Notes: generated by a model from the letters alone, not told the origin. 64,000 nucleotides of DNA from Planctomycetota bacterium (GCA_022705325.1 JAKJER010000003.1:117419-181418); one strand, 5' to 3'. Numbered from the stretch's first letter, positions 42,267-50,969 are shown. Numbers and translations: made by a program.

Positions 42267-44792
42267 CTATTCCAGGTCGATCACGTCCTTTCCCTTACTG
42301 GTCACGTCCACGACTTTGCCGTCCACGATCATCTGGTACTTCGTTCCCGCGGGCGCGTCGACGTAAGCTTGCTTGTCGCGGATCTGCACGGGGTAGGGAC
42401 CGGTCACTCGGTGCTTGGCGTCGGCGGCCGTCTGCAAACCGTCCGGCTTGCCATCGAGGGCGAACTGGAGGCTGATGATGGCGCACGGGTTGATGTCCGG
42501 CGGGTGAGGACGCTGGGCGGCCAACTCCCACGAGTCGGGCAGGCAGCCCGCGTGGGGCCCTTCGGCGTACGTCTGCTGGATGGCCGACACGTAGATTCCC
42601 TCGGCCAGGCGGCGCCAGTCCACGCTGTTGTCGTGGCGGGCCAGCAGGGTCAACGCGTAGGCGTACACCCCGCCGCACCATTGCACGGGCAGGCCGATCC
42701 AAAGGGGCGCACGGAAGTTGGTCGCGCCGTAGACGGCGATGGTGGCGTAGGGCATGACCGGGTATCGACCCCACAGGTAGACGAAGGGCACGCCCGAGAG
42801 GCCCCAACGCCTGGCTTCTTTGAGGTAGTCCTCCCGCCCGGTCAATTCGTAGCCGCGGACGTACGCCCACACCAGGTAGGCCGAGGCCAGGATGTCCGGC
42901 GTGTGCAGCGACAGTTCCCATACCTGGGCCCCGCGGGGCACGCGGAAACGCTTGATGTAGTCCAGCGCCTTGGTTCCCGCCGCCAAAGCCTCCTTGTCGC
43001 CGGTCTGGTAGGCGTACTCCAGCAGGCGGGCGGCGTGCGTGCCGCACTGCCCGCTGGATGTGTCCTCGAAGTGGCCCTTTCGGTACGGGCCTTTGTAGCG
43101 GAAAGACCCGTCCGCCTGCTGCGAGGCCACGATCCCCCTGGCCTGGGCACGGGCCCTTTCCAACCACTGCTGTCCGCGACCGGTGACAAAATAGATGGAC
43201 TCGTTGCGAACGTGTGAGCCGCCGGGCACGAGTTTGTCAAGTTGCGGCGGCTGGCCGGTGATCCGCCAGACGATCGACGCAATGTCCGCGTGGGGTCCTC
43301 GGGCCCAGCGGGACTCCGCGCAGTGCCCCCATCCGTCGGCGTTCTTGAGCGGCCCGTTGAGGGCCTTCATGGCCAGGTCCATCTGGGCCTTGGAGTCTCT
43401 CGGACGCTCCGGCAGCTTGGGCAGCGCCATCTTGCCCAGCGTCCAGGCGACGGCGTCCTCGACGGTGCCGTCGAACACCCGCACCACCGATTGCACCTGG
43501 CGGGCCTTGAGGCTCATGCGGTGCTCGCCGTACGCGCCGTCCACGAAGTTCGGGCAGGCGTAGGTCGGCTGGACGGCCATGTCCGTCCACGACAAGGCCA
43601 CGCAGGCGCGGTCGGTGCGGGCGACCATCAACGGCATGGTCACATGCAGGGGATTGGGCTGGAACCGCATGTGGGCGGGCGTCTCGATGTCCAGCTTCGA
43701 CGAGGAACTCTCGCCCTTGCCCAGATACTCCAGCCCGGCCAGCAACCCCTGTTCCAGGGCCCCCACCGCCCGCACCACGGGGCCCTCGATCGGTTCGCCG
43801 GAGGAATGGATCACTACGGCCAGCTCGTCGCTCCCCGCGGCCAGAACGGCCCGCACGCCCTCGCCGGCGAACTCGATCGTCGTGGGAGTCTGCTTGACGA
43901 GTTGGAGGCGGAGAATCCGTCCCTCCCGCCCCACCAGCGGAGCGATGACGGCCGACACCTTCTCCCCCCGCTCGATCACGGCCCCCGAACCGTCCCGGGC
44001 CACCTTCACCGCGACCTGCTCGCCCTTGAGCGTCGCCCAGTCGCACGCGACGGCCGGATTGTACACCACCGCCGTCCGCGTCCGCGGGCGCAGGCCCTTT
44101 GGGGCCAGCACGATCGGAACCGACTCGAACGGCTGCTTGCGAGGGGCGACCTGCTTGAGCGTCTGGGTCTGTCCCGGCTGGAGCGTCAGCGTCCGCCCGG
44201 AGTCTTCCAGTTCGACGGGCTTGTCATCGCGGTTGCGAACGACCGCCTCGACCGCCCCGTCGGCGGCGCGGAAGCGGTCGAATACCACCGGGTAGCTCTC
44301 CAGGGTGGAGACCTCCACGTAGTCGATCTCGGCTTGGCCCGCCGCGACGCCTGGGTCGATGCGCAGGCCCGTCACCGACTGGCGGACGTTCACCTCGATG
44401 AGGTACTCGTGCCATTGGTTGTCGGCCTGGACCGCGAACGAGCGTCGCACGTCGGGGTGGTAGTGATCATTCCCGGTGGTCGTCCAGAAGACCTCGCCCG
44501 GTCCTGTCGCGTCGGTCCTCATGCGGATCTTGACGCCCAGCGGGCCCGGCAGCGGCGCGGACAGGCGCGTTCGCAGGTGCGGGTCGTGCCCGGTCATCTT
44601 CAGCTTCAGCAGGCCGTTCTCGGCCTTCAGTTCGACGTCCTGGACGGCCTGCCAGCCGCCGGCATCCTTGTCGAAGTCCCAGCGGGCCAGGGTCCGGGTC
44701 CAGGCCTTCACGTCCGGCATGGGGTCCAGGTCCTGAGCGCACGCACCCGCCGCCACAGACGCCACCGACAAAATCAAGATCACGCGATTCAT
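42267..44792 (-). CDS. Secreted protein with N-terminal beta-sandwich and alpha/alpha-toroid (possible polysaccharide-active)
   Basis: 841 residues from ATG 44792 (MNRVILILSVASVAAGACAQ), with AAAGGAC 6 nt upstream; the open frame reaches back to 46229 but lies over a convincing opposite-strand gene. A carbohydrate-binding-like beta-sandwich (about 35-180: LARWDFDKDAGGWQAVQDVE) is followed by beta strands, and from about 440 a helical toroid typical of polysaccharide lyases and glycoside hydrolases (FEDTSSGQCGTHAARLLEYA, RYPVMPYATIAVYGATNF, PHAGCLPDSWEL). A C-terminal small beta segment ends it. I cannot assign a CAZy family. The neighbour is a Gfo/Idh/MocA oxidoreductase, divergent by 93 bp, supporting a glycan-use role. 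Confidence 0.75.
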   Translation of the reverse strand: MNRVILILSVASVAAGACAQDLDPMPDVKAWTRTLARWDFDKDAGGWQAVQDVELKAENGLLKLKMTGHDPHLRTRLSAPLPGPLGVKIRMRTDATGPGEVFWTTTGNDHYHPDVRRSFAVQADNQWHEYLIEVNVRQSVTGLRIDPGVAAGQAEIDYVEVSTLESYPVVFDRFRAADGAVEAVVRNRDDKPVELEDSGRTLTLQPGQTQTLKQVAPRKQPFESVPIVLAPKGLRPRTRTAVVYNPAVACDWATLKGEQVAVKVARDGSGAVIERGEKVSAVIAPLVGREGRILRLQLVKQTPTTIEFAGEGVRAVLAAGSDELAVVIHSSGEPIEGPVVRAVGALEQGLLAGLEYLGKGESSSSKLDIETPAHMRFQPNPLHVTMPLMVARTDRACVALSWTDMAVQPTYACPNFVDGAYGEHRMSLKARQVQSVVRVFDGTVEDAVAWTLGKMALPKLPERPRDSKAQMDLAMKALNGPLKNADGWGHCAESRWARGPHADIASIVWRITGQPPQLDKLVPGGSHVRNESIYFVTGRGQQWLERARAQARGIVASQQADGSFRYKGPYRKGHFEDTSSGQCGTHAARLLEYAYQTGDKEALAAGTKALDYIKRFRVPRGAQVWELSLHTPDILASAYLVWAYVRGYELTGREDYLKEARRWGLSGVPFVYLWGRYPVMPYATIAVYGATNFRAPLWIGLPVQWCGGVYAYALTLLARHDNSVDWRRLAEGIYVSAIQQTYAEGPHAGCLPDSWELAAQRPHPPDINPCAIISLQFALDGKPDGLQTAADAKHRVTGPYPVQIRDKQAYVDAPAGTKYQMIVDGKVVDVTSKGKDVIDLE

Positions 44793-44833
44793 ACTTCTGT
44801 CCTTTCGCATGTTCAACGCAACGGCGGCGTTAA

Positions 44834-44839
44834 TATAAT
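44834..44839 (+). promoter_or_regulatory. TATAAT box of the Gfo/Idh/MocA gene at 44886
   Basis: Perfect TATAAT 47 bp before ATG 44886. TTCAAC (44812-44817), 16 bp upstream, is a weak -35. AAGGAG lies just before the ATG. Confidence 0.5.
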
Positions 44840-44885
44840 AGCCCGGCCAGTTCGAGACCGGCCTCGGCCGGGGAAGGAGCCCATC

Positions 44886-46202
44886 ATGAACGTGCGACGC
44901 AGCGGGATGAGTCGGCGCGGGTTTTTGCGGCGTGGCTCGACGGCGGCACTGTCCGCCCTGGCGGCGCCATACGCGATCACGTCGTCCGCGCTGGGTCAGG
45001 CGGGACGGCCTGCCGCCAGCGGGCGGATCAACCTGGGCTTTGTCGGGGTGGGCGGTCGCGGCGGGGCCCTGCTGAACAACTTCCTGGCCCTGCCCCAGTC
45101 GCAGGTGCGGGTCGTCTGCGAGGTCAAGCAGCCGCGGCGCGAGTGGGCCCAGAAGTTCGCTCGCTCCAAGCCCGGCGGGAGCGACTGCACCGCCTGCGTG
45201 GACTTCCGCGAAGTCTGCGGGCGCGATGACCTCGACGCGGTGGTGGTGGCCACCACCGACCACTGGCACGTGATGGCCTCGCTGGAGGCGGTGCGGTCCG
45301 GCAAGGACGTGTACTGCGAGAAACCGCTGGGCCTGAGCGTCGAGCAGGGGCAGGTCCTCCGCGAGGCGATCCACCGCTACGGGCGGGTCTTCCAGTTCGG
45401 CACGCAGGAGCGGTCCACCTGGCAGACGCGATTTGCCTGCGAAATGGTCCGCAGCGGACGGATCGGCAAGCTGAGAACCATCAAGGTCGGCTCGCGGTAC
45501 AGCGTGGCCTCGGGCAATTATCCCGAGTCCCCCGTGCCCGCCGACATCGACTACGACCTGTGGCTCGGCCCGGCCCCCTACGCCCCCTACTGCCCCCAGC
45601 GGGTGGTCAGCAACCACTGGTTCCACATCAGCGACTACGCCCTGGGCTTCATAGCCGGCTGCGGCATCCACACGGTGGACATGGCCCAGTGGGGGCATGG
45701 TACGGACCTGACCGGCCCGGTCGAGGTCGAAGGCACCGGCGTGTTCCCGACCGACGGGCTGTGCAACTGCGCCACCGCCTGGAACGTCAACCTGACCTTC
45801 GCCAGCGGCGTGGTCATGAACTTCACCGACGGCGAGCAGAACCCGCTGGGCGTGAAGTTCGAGGGCGACGACGGCTGGGTCTTCGTCAAGGAACGCCACC
45901 TGGGCGGCACGGTCGATGCGTCGGACAAGGAATCGCTCCGCCGCCCCATCGGCCCGGACGAGGTCCACCTGGCCGCCAGCGCCCATCATCAGGGCAACTT
46001 CCTGGAGGCCGTTGCCACGCGCGGGCCGACCATCGCCCCCATCGAGGTCGCCGTCAAGAGCGACCAGCTCTGCCAGCTCAGCGACATCGCCATGCGCCTG
46101 GGTCGAAAGCTCCGCTGGGACCCGGACAAGGAGATCTTCCCCGGCGACGAGCAGGCCAACCGGATGCTTCACCGTCCGATGCGGGAACCGTGGCGGCTGT
46201 GA
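44886..46202 (+). CDS. Tat-exported Gfo/Idh/MocA-family oxidoreductase
   Basis: 438 residues; AAGGAG before ATG 44886. Twin-arginine leader SRRGFLRRGSTAALSALAA. NAD(P) fold motif GFVGVGGRGG, the EKP motif (VYCEKPLGLS, which holds the catalytic-type Lys), and the long alpha/beta C-terminal domain with WFHISDYALGFIAGCGIHT. Members export or oxidise sugar derivatives; planctomycete genomes carry dozens with a Tat leader. It lies next to the toroid protein on one side and the LamG gene on the other. Three heptads overlap its stop (46201-46221). The substrate is unknown. Confidence 0.9.
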   Translation: MNVRRSGMSRRGFLRRGSTAALSALAAPYAITSSALGQAGRPAASGRINLGFVGVGGRGGALLNNFLALPQSQVRVVCEVKQPRREWAQKFARSKPGGSDCTACVDFREVCGRDDLDAVVVATTDHWHVMASLEAVRSGKDVYCEKPLGLSVEQGQVLREAIHRYGRVFQFGTQERSTWQTRFACEMVRSGRIGKLRTIKVGSRYSVASGNYPESPVPADIDYDLWLGPAPYAPYCPQRVVSNHWFHISDYALGFIAGCGIHTVDMAQWGHGTDLTGPVEVEGTGVFPTDGLCNCATAWNVNLTFASGVVMNFTDGEQNPLGVKFEGDDGWVFVKERHLGGTVDASDKESLRRPIGPDEVHLAASAHHQGNFLEAVATRGPTIAPIEVAVKSDQLCQLSDIAMRLGRKLRWDPDKEIFPGDEQANRMLHRPMREPWRL

Positions 46203-46221
46203 CGATTGCGAATCGAGAATT
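46201..46221. repeat. Three heptads overlapping a stop codon
   Basis: GACGATT / GCGAATC / GAGAATT, starting on the second base of the stop codon of the upstream gene (TGA at 46200-46202). Same unit family as the array at 10568. Confidence 0.6.
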
Positions 46222-46297
46222 GCCCGCAAAATCCCACTGGACAGATCGTGAAAATGCCCTAAACTGGAAGGGTTGACACCGCCCGGCGCAGAGACTG

Positions 46298-46310
46298 CCT
46301 GCCGGGCAGG
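46298..46310. repeat. Palindrome CCTGCC-G-GGCAGG
   Basis: Perfect 6-bp stem around a single base, about 7 bp before the ribosome site of the LamG gene. Third copy of the CTGCCTGCCGG-type palindrome. Confidence 0.6.
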
Positions 46311-46327
46311 TCCACGAGGAGGCCATG

Positions 46328-47326
46328 ATGAACAGTCGACATTGCATTCTCTCGGTATTGGCCGGCGTGCTGCTGCTGTCGCTGGCTTGCCCGCTTCAGG
46401 CGGATCTGATCGGCTACTACAGCTTCGACGCCGCCAACGGCACCGACGGCTCGGGAACGGGCAACGATGCCGCGGTCGGCAGTTCCATTACCTTCGAGGT
46501 GGACGTGCCGTTCGGCACGGGGTTTTCCGGAAGGAACTACGCCAAGACCAGCACGAACGTCATGACCGTCCCCACCTCCAGCGAGTTGCAGGGGATCAAC
46601 GACGAACTGACGATTTCGTTCTGGATGAAGGCCACGCCCGGGGAGAACTGGGTCCGGATCTTCCAGCACGGTCCGGAAAGCGACGGATCGTCGACCTGGC
46701 TGATCGACCGGAACAGTAACACCACCACCACCAATATGCGGGTCGACACTCACGTCGGGTCGGTTGGGCAATTCAACCAGAACATCGCCACCGGCGGGGC
46801 CAATACGTTTGACGGGAAGTGGCACCACCTGGTCTACACCATCGACAGCGGCGTGTGGCGGAAATTCGTGGACTCCGCCGCCACCAACGGCGCGTACAAC
46901 CACGGCTCGGGGTTCTACACGACCCGTCCGCTATACATGTTCGGCCGCAACAACACGGGCGAGTACATCGGCATGCTCGACGACATCGCCGTCTGGGACG
47001 AGGCGTTGACGGTGGGCGAGTCGCTGGCCCTGTACAACCTGGCGATGCACCCGGAGCTGGCCTACGGCGCGGGCAGCGCCCAAAAGCTGTTCGACCTGTA
47101 CGCCGCGGGCACGGGTACGGCCTATATCGGCGAGGACGTCTGGACCCCGGTCACGGGCCTGAGCGGCAGCGCGGGCGATGTCGTGACCGTCGGCGGATCG
47201 CTGGCCCTCAACCTCGACGGCGACGGCGGCGGGGTCATCAACATCGTCCCCGAGCCGGCCACCATGAGCCTGGCCTTCCTGGCCTGCGGCGCTCTGGGCG
47301 GCTACATCCGCCGACGGCGGCGCTGA
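46328..47326 (+). CDS. Secreted LamG/PEP-CTERM protein with one LamG domain
   Basis: 332 residues from ATG 46328, with AGGAGG 5 nt upstream; an ATG three bases earlier would be too close to that site. Signal peptide MNSRHCILSVLAGVLLLSLA. One LamG domain (about 28-235: LIGYYSFDAANGTDGSGTG, WHHLVYTIDSGVWRKF, GMLDDIAVWDEAL). A shorter linker leads to the sorting tail VPEPATMSLAFLACGALGGY then IRRRRR. Its tail and domain resemble the larger LamG protein at 18867, so they likely share one export route. The product should be surface-exposed and may bind glycan. Confidence 0.9.
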   Translation: MNSRHCILSVLAGVLLLSLACPLQADLIGYYSFDAANGTDGSGTGNDAAVGSSITFEVDVPFGTGFSGRNYAKTSTNVMTVPTSSELQGINDELTISFWMKATPGENWVRIFQHGPESDGSSTWLIDRNSNTTTTNMRVDTHVGSVGQFNQNIATGGANTFDGKWHHLVYTIDSGVWRKFVDSAATNGAYNHGSGFYTTRPLYMFGRNNTGEYIGMLDDIAVWDEALTVGESLALYNLAMHPELAYGAGSAQKLFDLYAAGTGTAYIGEDVWTPVTGLSGSAGDVVTVGGSLALNLDGDGGGVINIVPEPATMSLAFLACGALGGYIRRRRR

Positions 47327-47408
47327 TTGCGGACTTGGATCTGCTTTCCGCAGGCAGATTGCGGCGAGCGGATTCGATATCTGAGACTTGAAATCTGCGC
47401 GTCAAAAA

Positions 47409-47432
47409 GCCCACGGAAGGCTTTCCGTGGGC
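47409..47432. terminator. Bidirectional terminator hairpin, copy 2 of the 24-bp element
   Basis: GCCCACGGAA-GGCT-TTCCGTGGGC with AAAAA before and TTT after. It stands between two convergent genes (LamG ending at 47326 and SDR ending at 47484), so it can stop both. It is the inverted version of the element at 15601-15624. Confidence 0.75.
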
Positions 47433-47483
47433 TTTGTGTTGCAGTAGGCCCGCGGTCTTTCCCTCACCGGGACGGGAACCCGA

Positions 47484-48296
47484 TCACTTCTTCGTGGTCG
47501 CCCGGGTCGCGCCGGTGGAGATCCCGCCGTCGACCAGAAGCGTCTGGCCCGTGATGTAGGCCGACGCGTCGCTGGCCAGGAACACCACCGCCCCGTCCAG
47601 GTCGCTGGGCTGGCCCGGGCGCTTGAGCGGGATGCGGTCGCGGAGGTAGGCGACCCACTCGGCGTCTTCGTAGAGCACGGCGTTCTGGGCGGTCTTGAAC
47701 CACCCGGGGGCCAGGCAGTTGACGGTAATCCCGTGCGGGCCCCAGTCGTCGGCCAGGCTCATCGTGAGTTGCTTGACCCCCCCGCGGCTGGCACAGTACG
47801 GGGCGAGGCCGGCGTATCCGAACACGCAGGTGACGCTGCCGATGTTGATGATCCGCCCGTAGCGGGCCGGGATCATTCTGCGGGCCACCGCCTGCGAGAC
47901 GAAAAACGTGCCCCGCAGGTTGGTCTCGAGCACCAGTTCCCAGTCGTCCCAGGTTACGTCGAGGGCCGGCTTGCGAACGTTGCAGCCAGCGTTGTTGACC
48001 AGGATGTCCAGCCGCCCGTAGTGGGCGAAGGCGTCGTCGGCCATGCGGGCGATGCTGGCCTGGTCGCGGACGTCGAGTTCCAGCGGCAGGGCTTGTCGGC
48101 CCAGCGATTCGATCTCGCGGCGGAAGTCGTCCAGGCGGGCGGCATCGCGGCTGGTGATGACCAGGTCGGCGCCCGCCCGGGCCAGGGCTCGCCCCATGTA
48201 CTGCCCGAGCCCGCGGCTGGCGCCGGTGACGATGGCGACGCGGCCGGCAAGATCGAAAGGCCTGTCGCTCGCTCCGTGCGGTTGATCGGTTCCCAT
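47484..48296 (-). CDS. Short-chain dehydrogenase with YxxxR in place of YxxxK
   Basis: 270 residues; classical SDR with N-terminal TGASRGLG (24-31), NNAG (101-104), Ser154 in IGSVTC and the active-site segment YCASR: Tyr167 is present, but the essential Lys four residues on is Arg171. The overall pattern (FDLAGRVAIVTGASRGLGQY, ADDWGPHGITVNCLAPGWFK) is like gluconate 5-dehydrogenase and 2-deoxy-D-gluconate 3-dehydrogenases. The zinc dehydrogenase gene lies 25 bp upstream, so both are probably in one transcript acting on a sugar acid. Activity needs testing because of the Arg. Confidence 0.85.
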   Translation of the reverse strand: MGTDQPHGASDRPFDLAGRVAIVTGASRGLGQYMGRALARAGADLVITSRDAARLDDFRREIESLGRQALPLELDVRDQASIARMADDAFAHYGRLDILVNNAGCNVRKPALDVTWDDWELVLETNLRGTFFVSQAVARRMIPARYGRIINIGSVTCVFGYAGLAPYCASRGGVKQLTMSLADDWGPHGITVNCLAPGWFKTAQNAVLYEDAEWVAYLRDRIPLKRPGQPSDLDGAVVFLASDASAYITGQTLLVDGGISTGATRATTKK

Positions 48297-48321
48297 AGAT
48301 TCCGTCGCTCCCTTGGCCGAC

Positions 48322-49344
48322 TCACGGCCTCAAGATCACCTTCAACAGTCCGGACTGCTTTCGCTGGAGCCTGGCGAACCATTGCGGTCCGTCGGCCAGC
48401 GGCGCTGTCGCGGAGATCAGCAGGTCCACGTCCACTTGTCCGCGGGCCATCAGGTCCAGGCAGGCGGGGTACTCGCCAGCCGACGCGCACGACCCGTACA
48501 AGGTCAGTTCCCTCGTGACGACAGCCTGGAGCGGCAGTTCGGCCTGGGCGACGAGATTGCCCACGAGGGCCAGGCGCCCGCCCTTTCGCAGGCAATCGAT
48601 GGCGAGATGCACGGTCGCGTCGGCGCCGACGGCCTCGAGTGCCAGGTCGGCCCCCGCCCCGCCGGACCAATCGCGCAGGGCATCGGCCGCCCGCGGAGGG
48701 CTGACCGCCAGTTCGGCCCCCAGCCGGCGGGCCAGCTCGAGGCGGTCGGCCTCGACGTCGACCGCGGCCACGCGACAGCCCCGGCAACGCAGCACCTGGA
48801 TCGCCAGCAGGCCGATCGTCCCGGCCCCGATCACGACGGCGGACTCATCCGGTTGGGCGTCCAGGCGTCCGACAGCGTGCATCGCCACCGACAGCGGCTC
48901 GACAAGGGCCGCCCGCTCCAGGCTCAGTTCCCCCGGCAGACGATAGAGGATCCCCTGGGGCACGACCACATACTGGGCAAAAGCGCCGTTATAGCGGTAC
49001 TCGGCGCACGAGACGCCCAGGACACGGCGGCGGTTGCAGAGGTTGATCTGCCCGCGCCGGCAGAACGGGCACTGCCCGCAGGAGAGGGTCGAGTCGAAGG
49101 TGACGCGTTGGCCCTCGGCCCAGCCGCCAACGCCCGGGCCCAGGGCGGCGATCGTACCGGCGGCTTCGTGGCCCATGATGATGGGCGGGATGCGCCGTCC
49201 CGTGCTGCCGTCCATGCCGTGCACGTCGCTGCCGCAGATGCCGCAGGCGCCCACCGCCAGCAGCACCTCGCCCTCGCCCGGAACGGGATCGTCCACCTCC
49301 ATCAACCGCAATTGGCTCGGCGCCGTCAGTACAAGCGCTTTCAT
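48322..49344 (-). CDS. Zinc-dependent medium-chain dehydrogenase
   Basis: 340 residues from ATG 49344 (MKALVLTAPSQLRLMEVD), with AAGGAG 6 nt before it; the frame to 49380 is excluded. Catalytic zinc motif CGICGSDVHG and GHEAAG, structural zinc Cys cluster CGQCPFCRRGQINLC, cofactor motif VVIGAGTIGLLAIQV. Closest in pattern to sorbitol, galactitol-1-phosphate and threonine dehydrogenases. It is paired with the SDR gene downstream, suggesting oxidation of a polyol or sugar acid. Heptads (49364-49398) lie 20 bp upstream. Confidence 0.9.
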   Translation of the reverse strand: MKALVLTAPSQLRLMEVDDPVPGEGEVLLAVGACGICGSDVHGMDGSTGRRIPPIIMGHEAAGTIAALGPGVGGWAEGQRVTFDSTLSCGQCPFCRRGQINLCNRRRVLGVSCAEYRYNGAFAQYVVVPQGILYRLPGELSLERAALVEPLSVAMHAVGRLDAQPDESAVVIGAGTIGLLAIQVLRCRGCRVAAVDVEADRLELARRLGAELAVSPPRAADALRDWSGGAGADLALEAVGADATVHLAIDCLRKGGRLALVGNLVAQAELPLQAVVTRELTLYGSCASAGEYPACLDLMARGQVDVDLLISATAPLADGPQWFARLQRKQSGLLKVILRP

Positions 49345-49363
49345 TCGCAACTCCTTGAACCCC

Positions 49364-49398
49364 TGATTGTCGATCCTCAATTGTCGATTGTCGATTGA
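49364..49398. repeat. Five tandem heptanucleotides upstream of the zinc dehydrogenase
   Basis: TGATTGT / CGATCCT / CAATTGT / CGATTGT / CGATTGA at 49364-49398. On the other strand the units read CAATCG-type, the same family as 16851 and 50970. Confidence 0.85.
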
Positions 49399-49476
49399 AA
49401 AAGCCGACGGAGGGCCTCCCCTCGGGGACAGGTGCGCGGGCTTTGGCGGGCGCGGATGGTCTTCCGCGCCGCCGCG

Positions 49477-50901
49477 TCATCCGCCCAGCATCTGCGTGAG
49501 CACCGACGGCACCTGGAACGCGCAGAAATAGCCGAACACGATCGCCGCGACCACCAGCCCCAGCAAGTGGTACCACCCCGGACGAAGGATGCCAGCGGCG
49601 TCGGCTGACAGCATCTTCTTCTGCGCGACGAAGATCATGTACGCCACCGCCAGCGCTTGCAGAGGCACCAGCAGCAGGCCGTCAAAGATGGCCCCGAACT
49701 TGACCAGGACGACCGGCTGGGTGCCCAGGCCCCAGCAGACCAGGAGGTTGGTGACCAGGAAGACCGACAGGAACAGGCGATACTGCCACAGCGGGGCGAT
49801 TCGGGCGAAGCGGGCGCTGAGGTGCCGGGTGCAGTCGGCCAGCAGGCGGGGCCAGCCGGCCAATTGTCCAAGCTGGGTACTGACCATGGCGGCCGCCCCG
49901 GCAGCCAGGAACAGCATTCCGCCCGCGGCGCTCCAGTGCTGCGAGAAGATCTCCGAGACCTGAAGGGCCACTTGCGGGCCCTTGGGCACGCGCATCAACG
50001 GACGGAGGATGCCGGAGCCTGCCAGCAGGAACGCTCCGGTCACCACCGTGCCGATCACCAGGGCCACCGTCGCGTCGAAGGCCACCGCCCGCAGCCAGGG
50101 CTTGAGTTCGCGGGCCTGGTCCGCCGTCATCGAGGCCAGGCACTCCGTGTCGGCCGACGTGCCCACCTGGCGCCCGGCGGCCATTCCGTAGCCCGCGCCC
50201 ATCACCCAGTACGTGTACCACACCTGGCTGGCGAACCCGCCCGCCGACCAGCCGATCAACGGGAGGATCTCGCCCCAGGCCGTCGCCTTCGCGATATCCG
50301 GGTCGCCCTGGCGCGCCCACAGGGGGATGTCCGGCACCTGGAAGCCGAACAGACCGATCAGCAGTTCCCGGGCCGACGGCAGGGTGCGGACGGCCACGTA
50401 CGCCACGCCCAGAACGATCACGCCCACGAACAGGCCCATGGCCCACTTGAGGGCGTCGAATCGCCCCAGCCAGGCGATGGTGATGACAAAGACCGTCACG
50501 ATCGAGACGTAAATGACCTGGCCCTGGTCGCCCAGCGGGAAGAGGCTGCCCAGGAACACCGACGCCATCACGGCGATGGCCCCGATGGAGCACACCGCAG
50601 ACGCCGCCTGCCCGATCAGCGTGATCCAGATCATCCAGTTCCGCGGGCCGGGCAGTCGGGCGAAACCGTCGATCATGGCCTCGCCCGTGACCACGGTGTA
50701 GCGGCCCCCGCACAGGCCGATCCAGTACTTCAGGAAGATGCCCACCGTGACCGCCCACAAGATGGCTGGGCCCAGTACCGCGCCGGCCCGCGTGGAAACG
50801 ATGACCTCGCCCGAGCCGATGTACTCCCCGCACCACACCAGCGACGGGCCCAGCACCATCAGCAGACCCAGCAGACCCTTGGGCGTCTTCTTCGGCGGCA
50901 T
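49477..50901 (-). CDS. Nramp-family transporter lacking the DPGN motif
   Basis: 474 residues and about 11 membrane segments, an Nramp fold. In canonical metal transporters TM1 has DPGN and TM6 has MPH; here TM1 reads EYIGSGEVI (GSGE at 29-32) and the TM6 region AGGFASQVWYTYW has no Met-Pro-His. So divalent metal coordination by the classical residues is not possible, and the substrate may differ. Start ATG 50901 with GGAG 7 nt before. A minus-strand TAGAAT at 50950-50955 is a likely -10. It is convergent with nothing and may begin the transcript that continues into the dehydrogenases, 130 bp downstream. Confidence 0.85.
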   Translation of the reverse strand: MPPKKTPKGLLGLLMVLGPSLVWCGEYIGSGEVIVSTRAGAVLGPAILWAVTVGIFLKYWIGLCGGRYTVVTGEAMIDGFARLPGPRNWMIWITLIGQAASAVCSIGAIAVMASVFLGSLFPLGDQGQVIYVSIVTVFVITIAWLGRFDALKWAMGLFVGVIVLGVAYVAVRTLPSARELLIGLFGFQVPDIPLWARQGDPDIAKATAWGEILPLIGWSAGGFASQVWYTYWVMGAGYGMAAGRQVGTSADTECLASMTADQARELKPWLRAVAFDATVALVIGTVVTGAFLLAGSGILRPLMRVPKGPQVALQVSEIFSQHWSAAGGMLFLAAGAAAMVSTQLGQLAGWPRLLADCTRHLSARFARIAPLWQYRLFLSVFLVTNLLVCWGLGTQPVVLVKFGAIFDGLLLVPLQALAVAYMIFVAQKKMLSADAAGILRPGWYHLLGLVVAAIVFGYFCAFQVPSVLTQMLGG

Positions 50902-50949
50902 TGAGTGGCTCCATGTTCGGAAAGAACGAGCGGCAGACGCGTCGGGCGG

Positions 50950-50955
50950 ATTCTA
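50950..50955 (-). promoter_or_regulatory. TAGAAT -10-like box upstream of the Nramp-like gene
   Basis: Minus-strand TAGAAT, 49 nt before ATG 50901. No strong -35. It sits just beside the heptad array (50970-51004) of the divergent GH29 gene. Confidence 0.4.
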
Positions 50956-50969
50956 CACGCACCGCTCCG

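Noticed and set aside
43242..44885. N-terminal extension of the Gfo/Idh/MocA frame
   Set aside because: It is antisense to the toroid gene; AAGGAG and a Tat leader fix the start at 44886.
42267..46229. 1320-codon frame that would fuse the toroid protein to an N-terminal extension
   Set aside because: The extension lies opposite the clear Gfo/Idh/MocA gene at 44886-46202 and lacks sense; the ATG at 44792 has a signal peptide and ribosome site.
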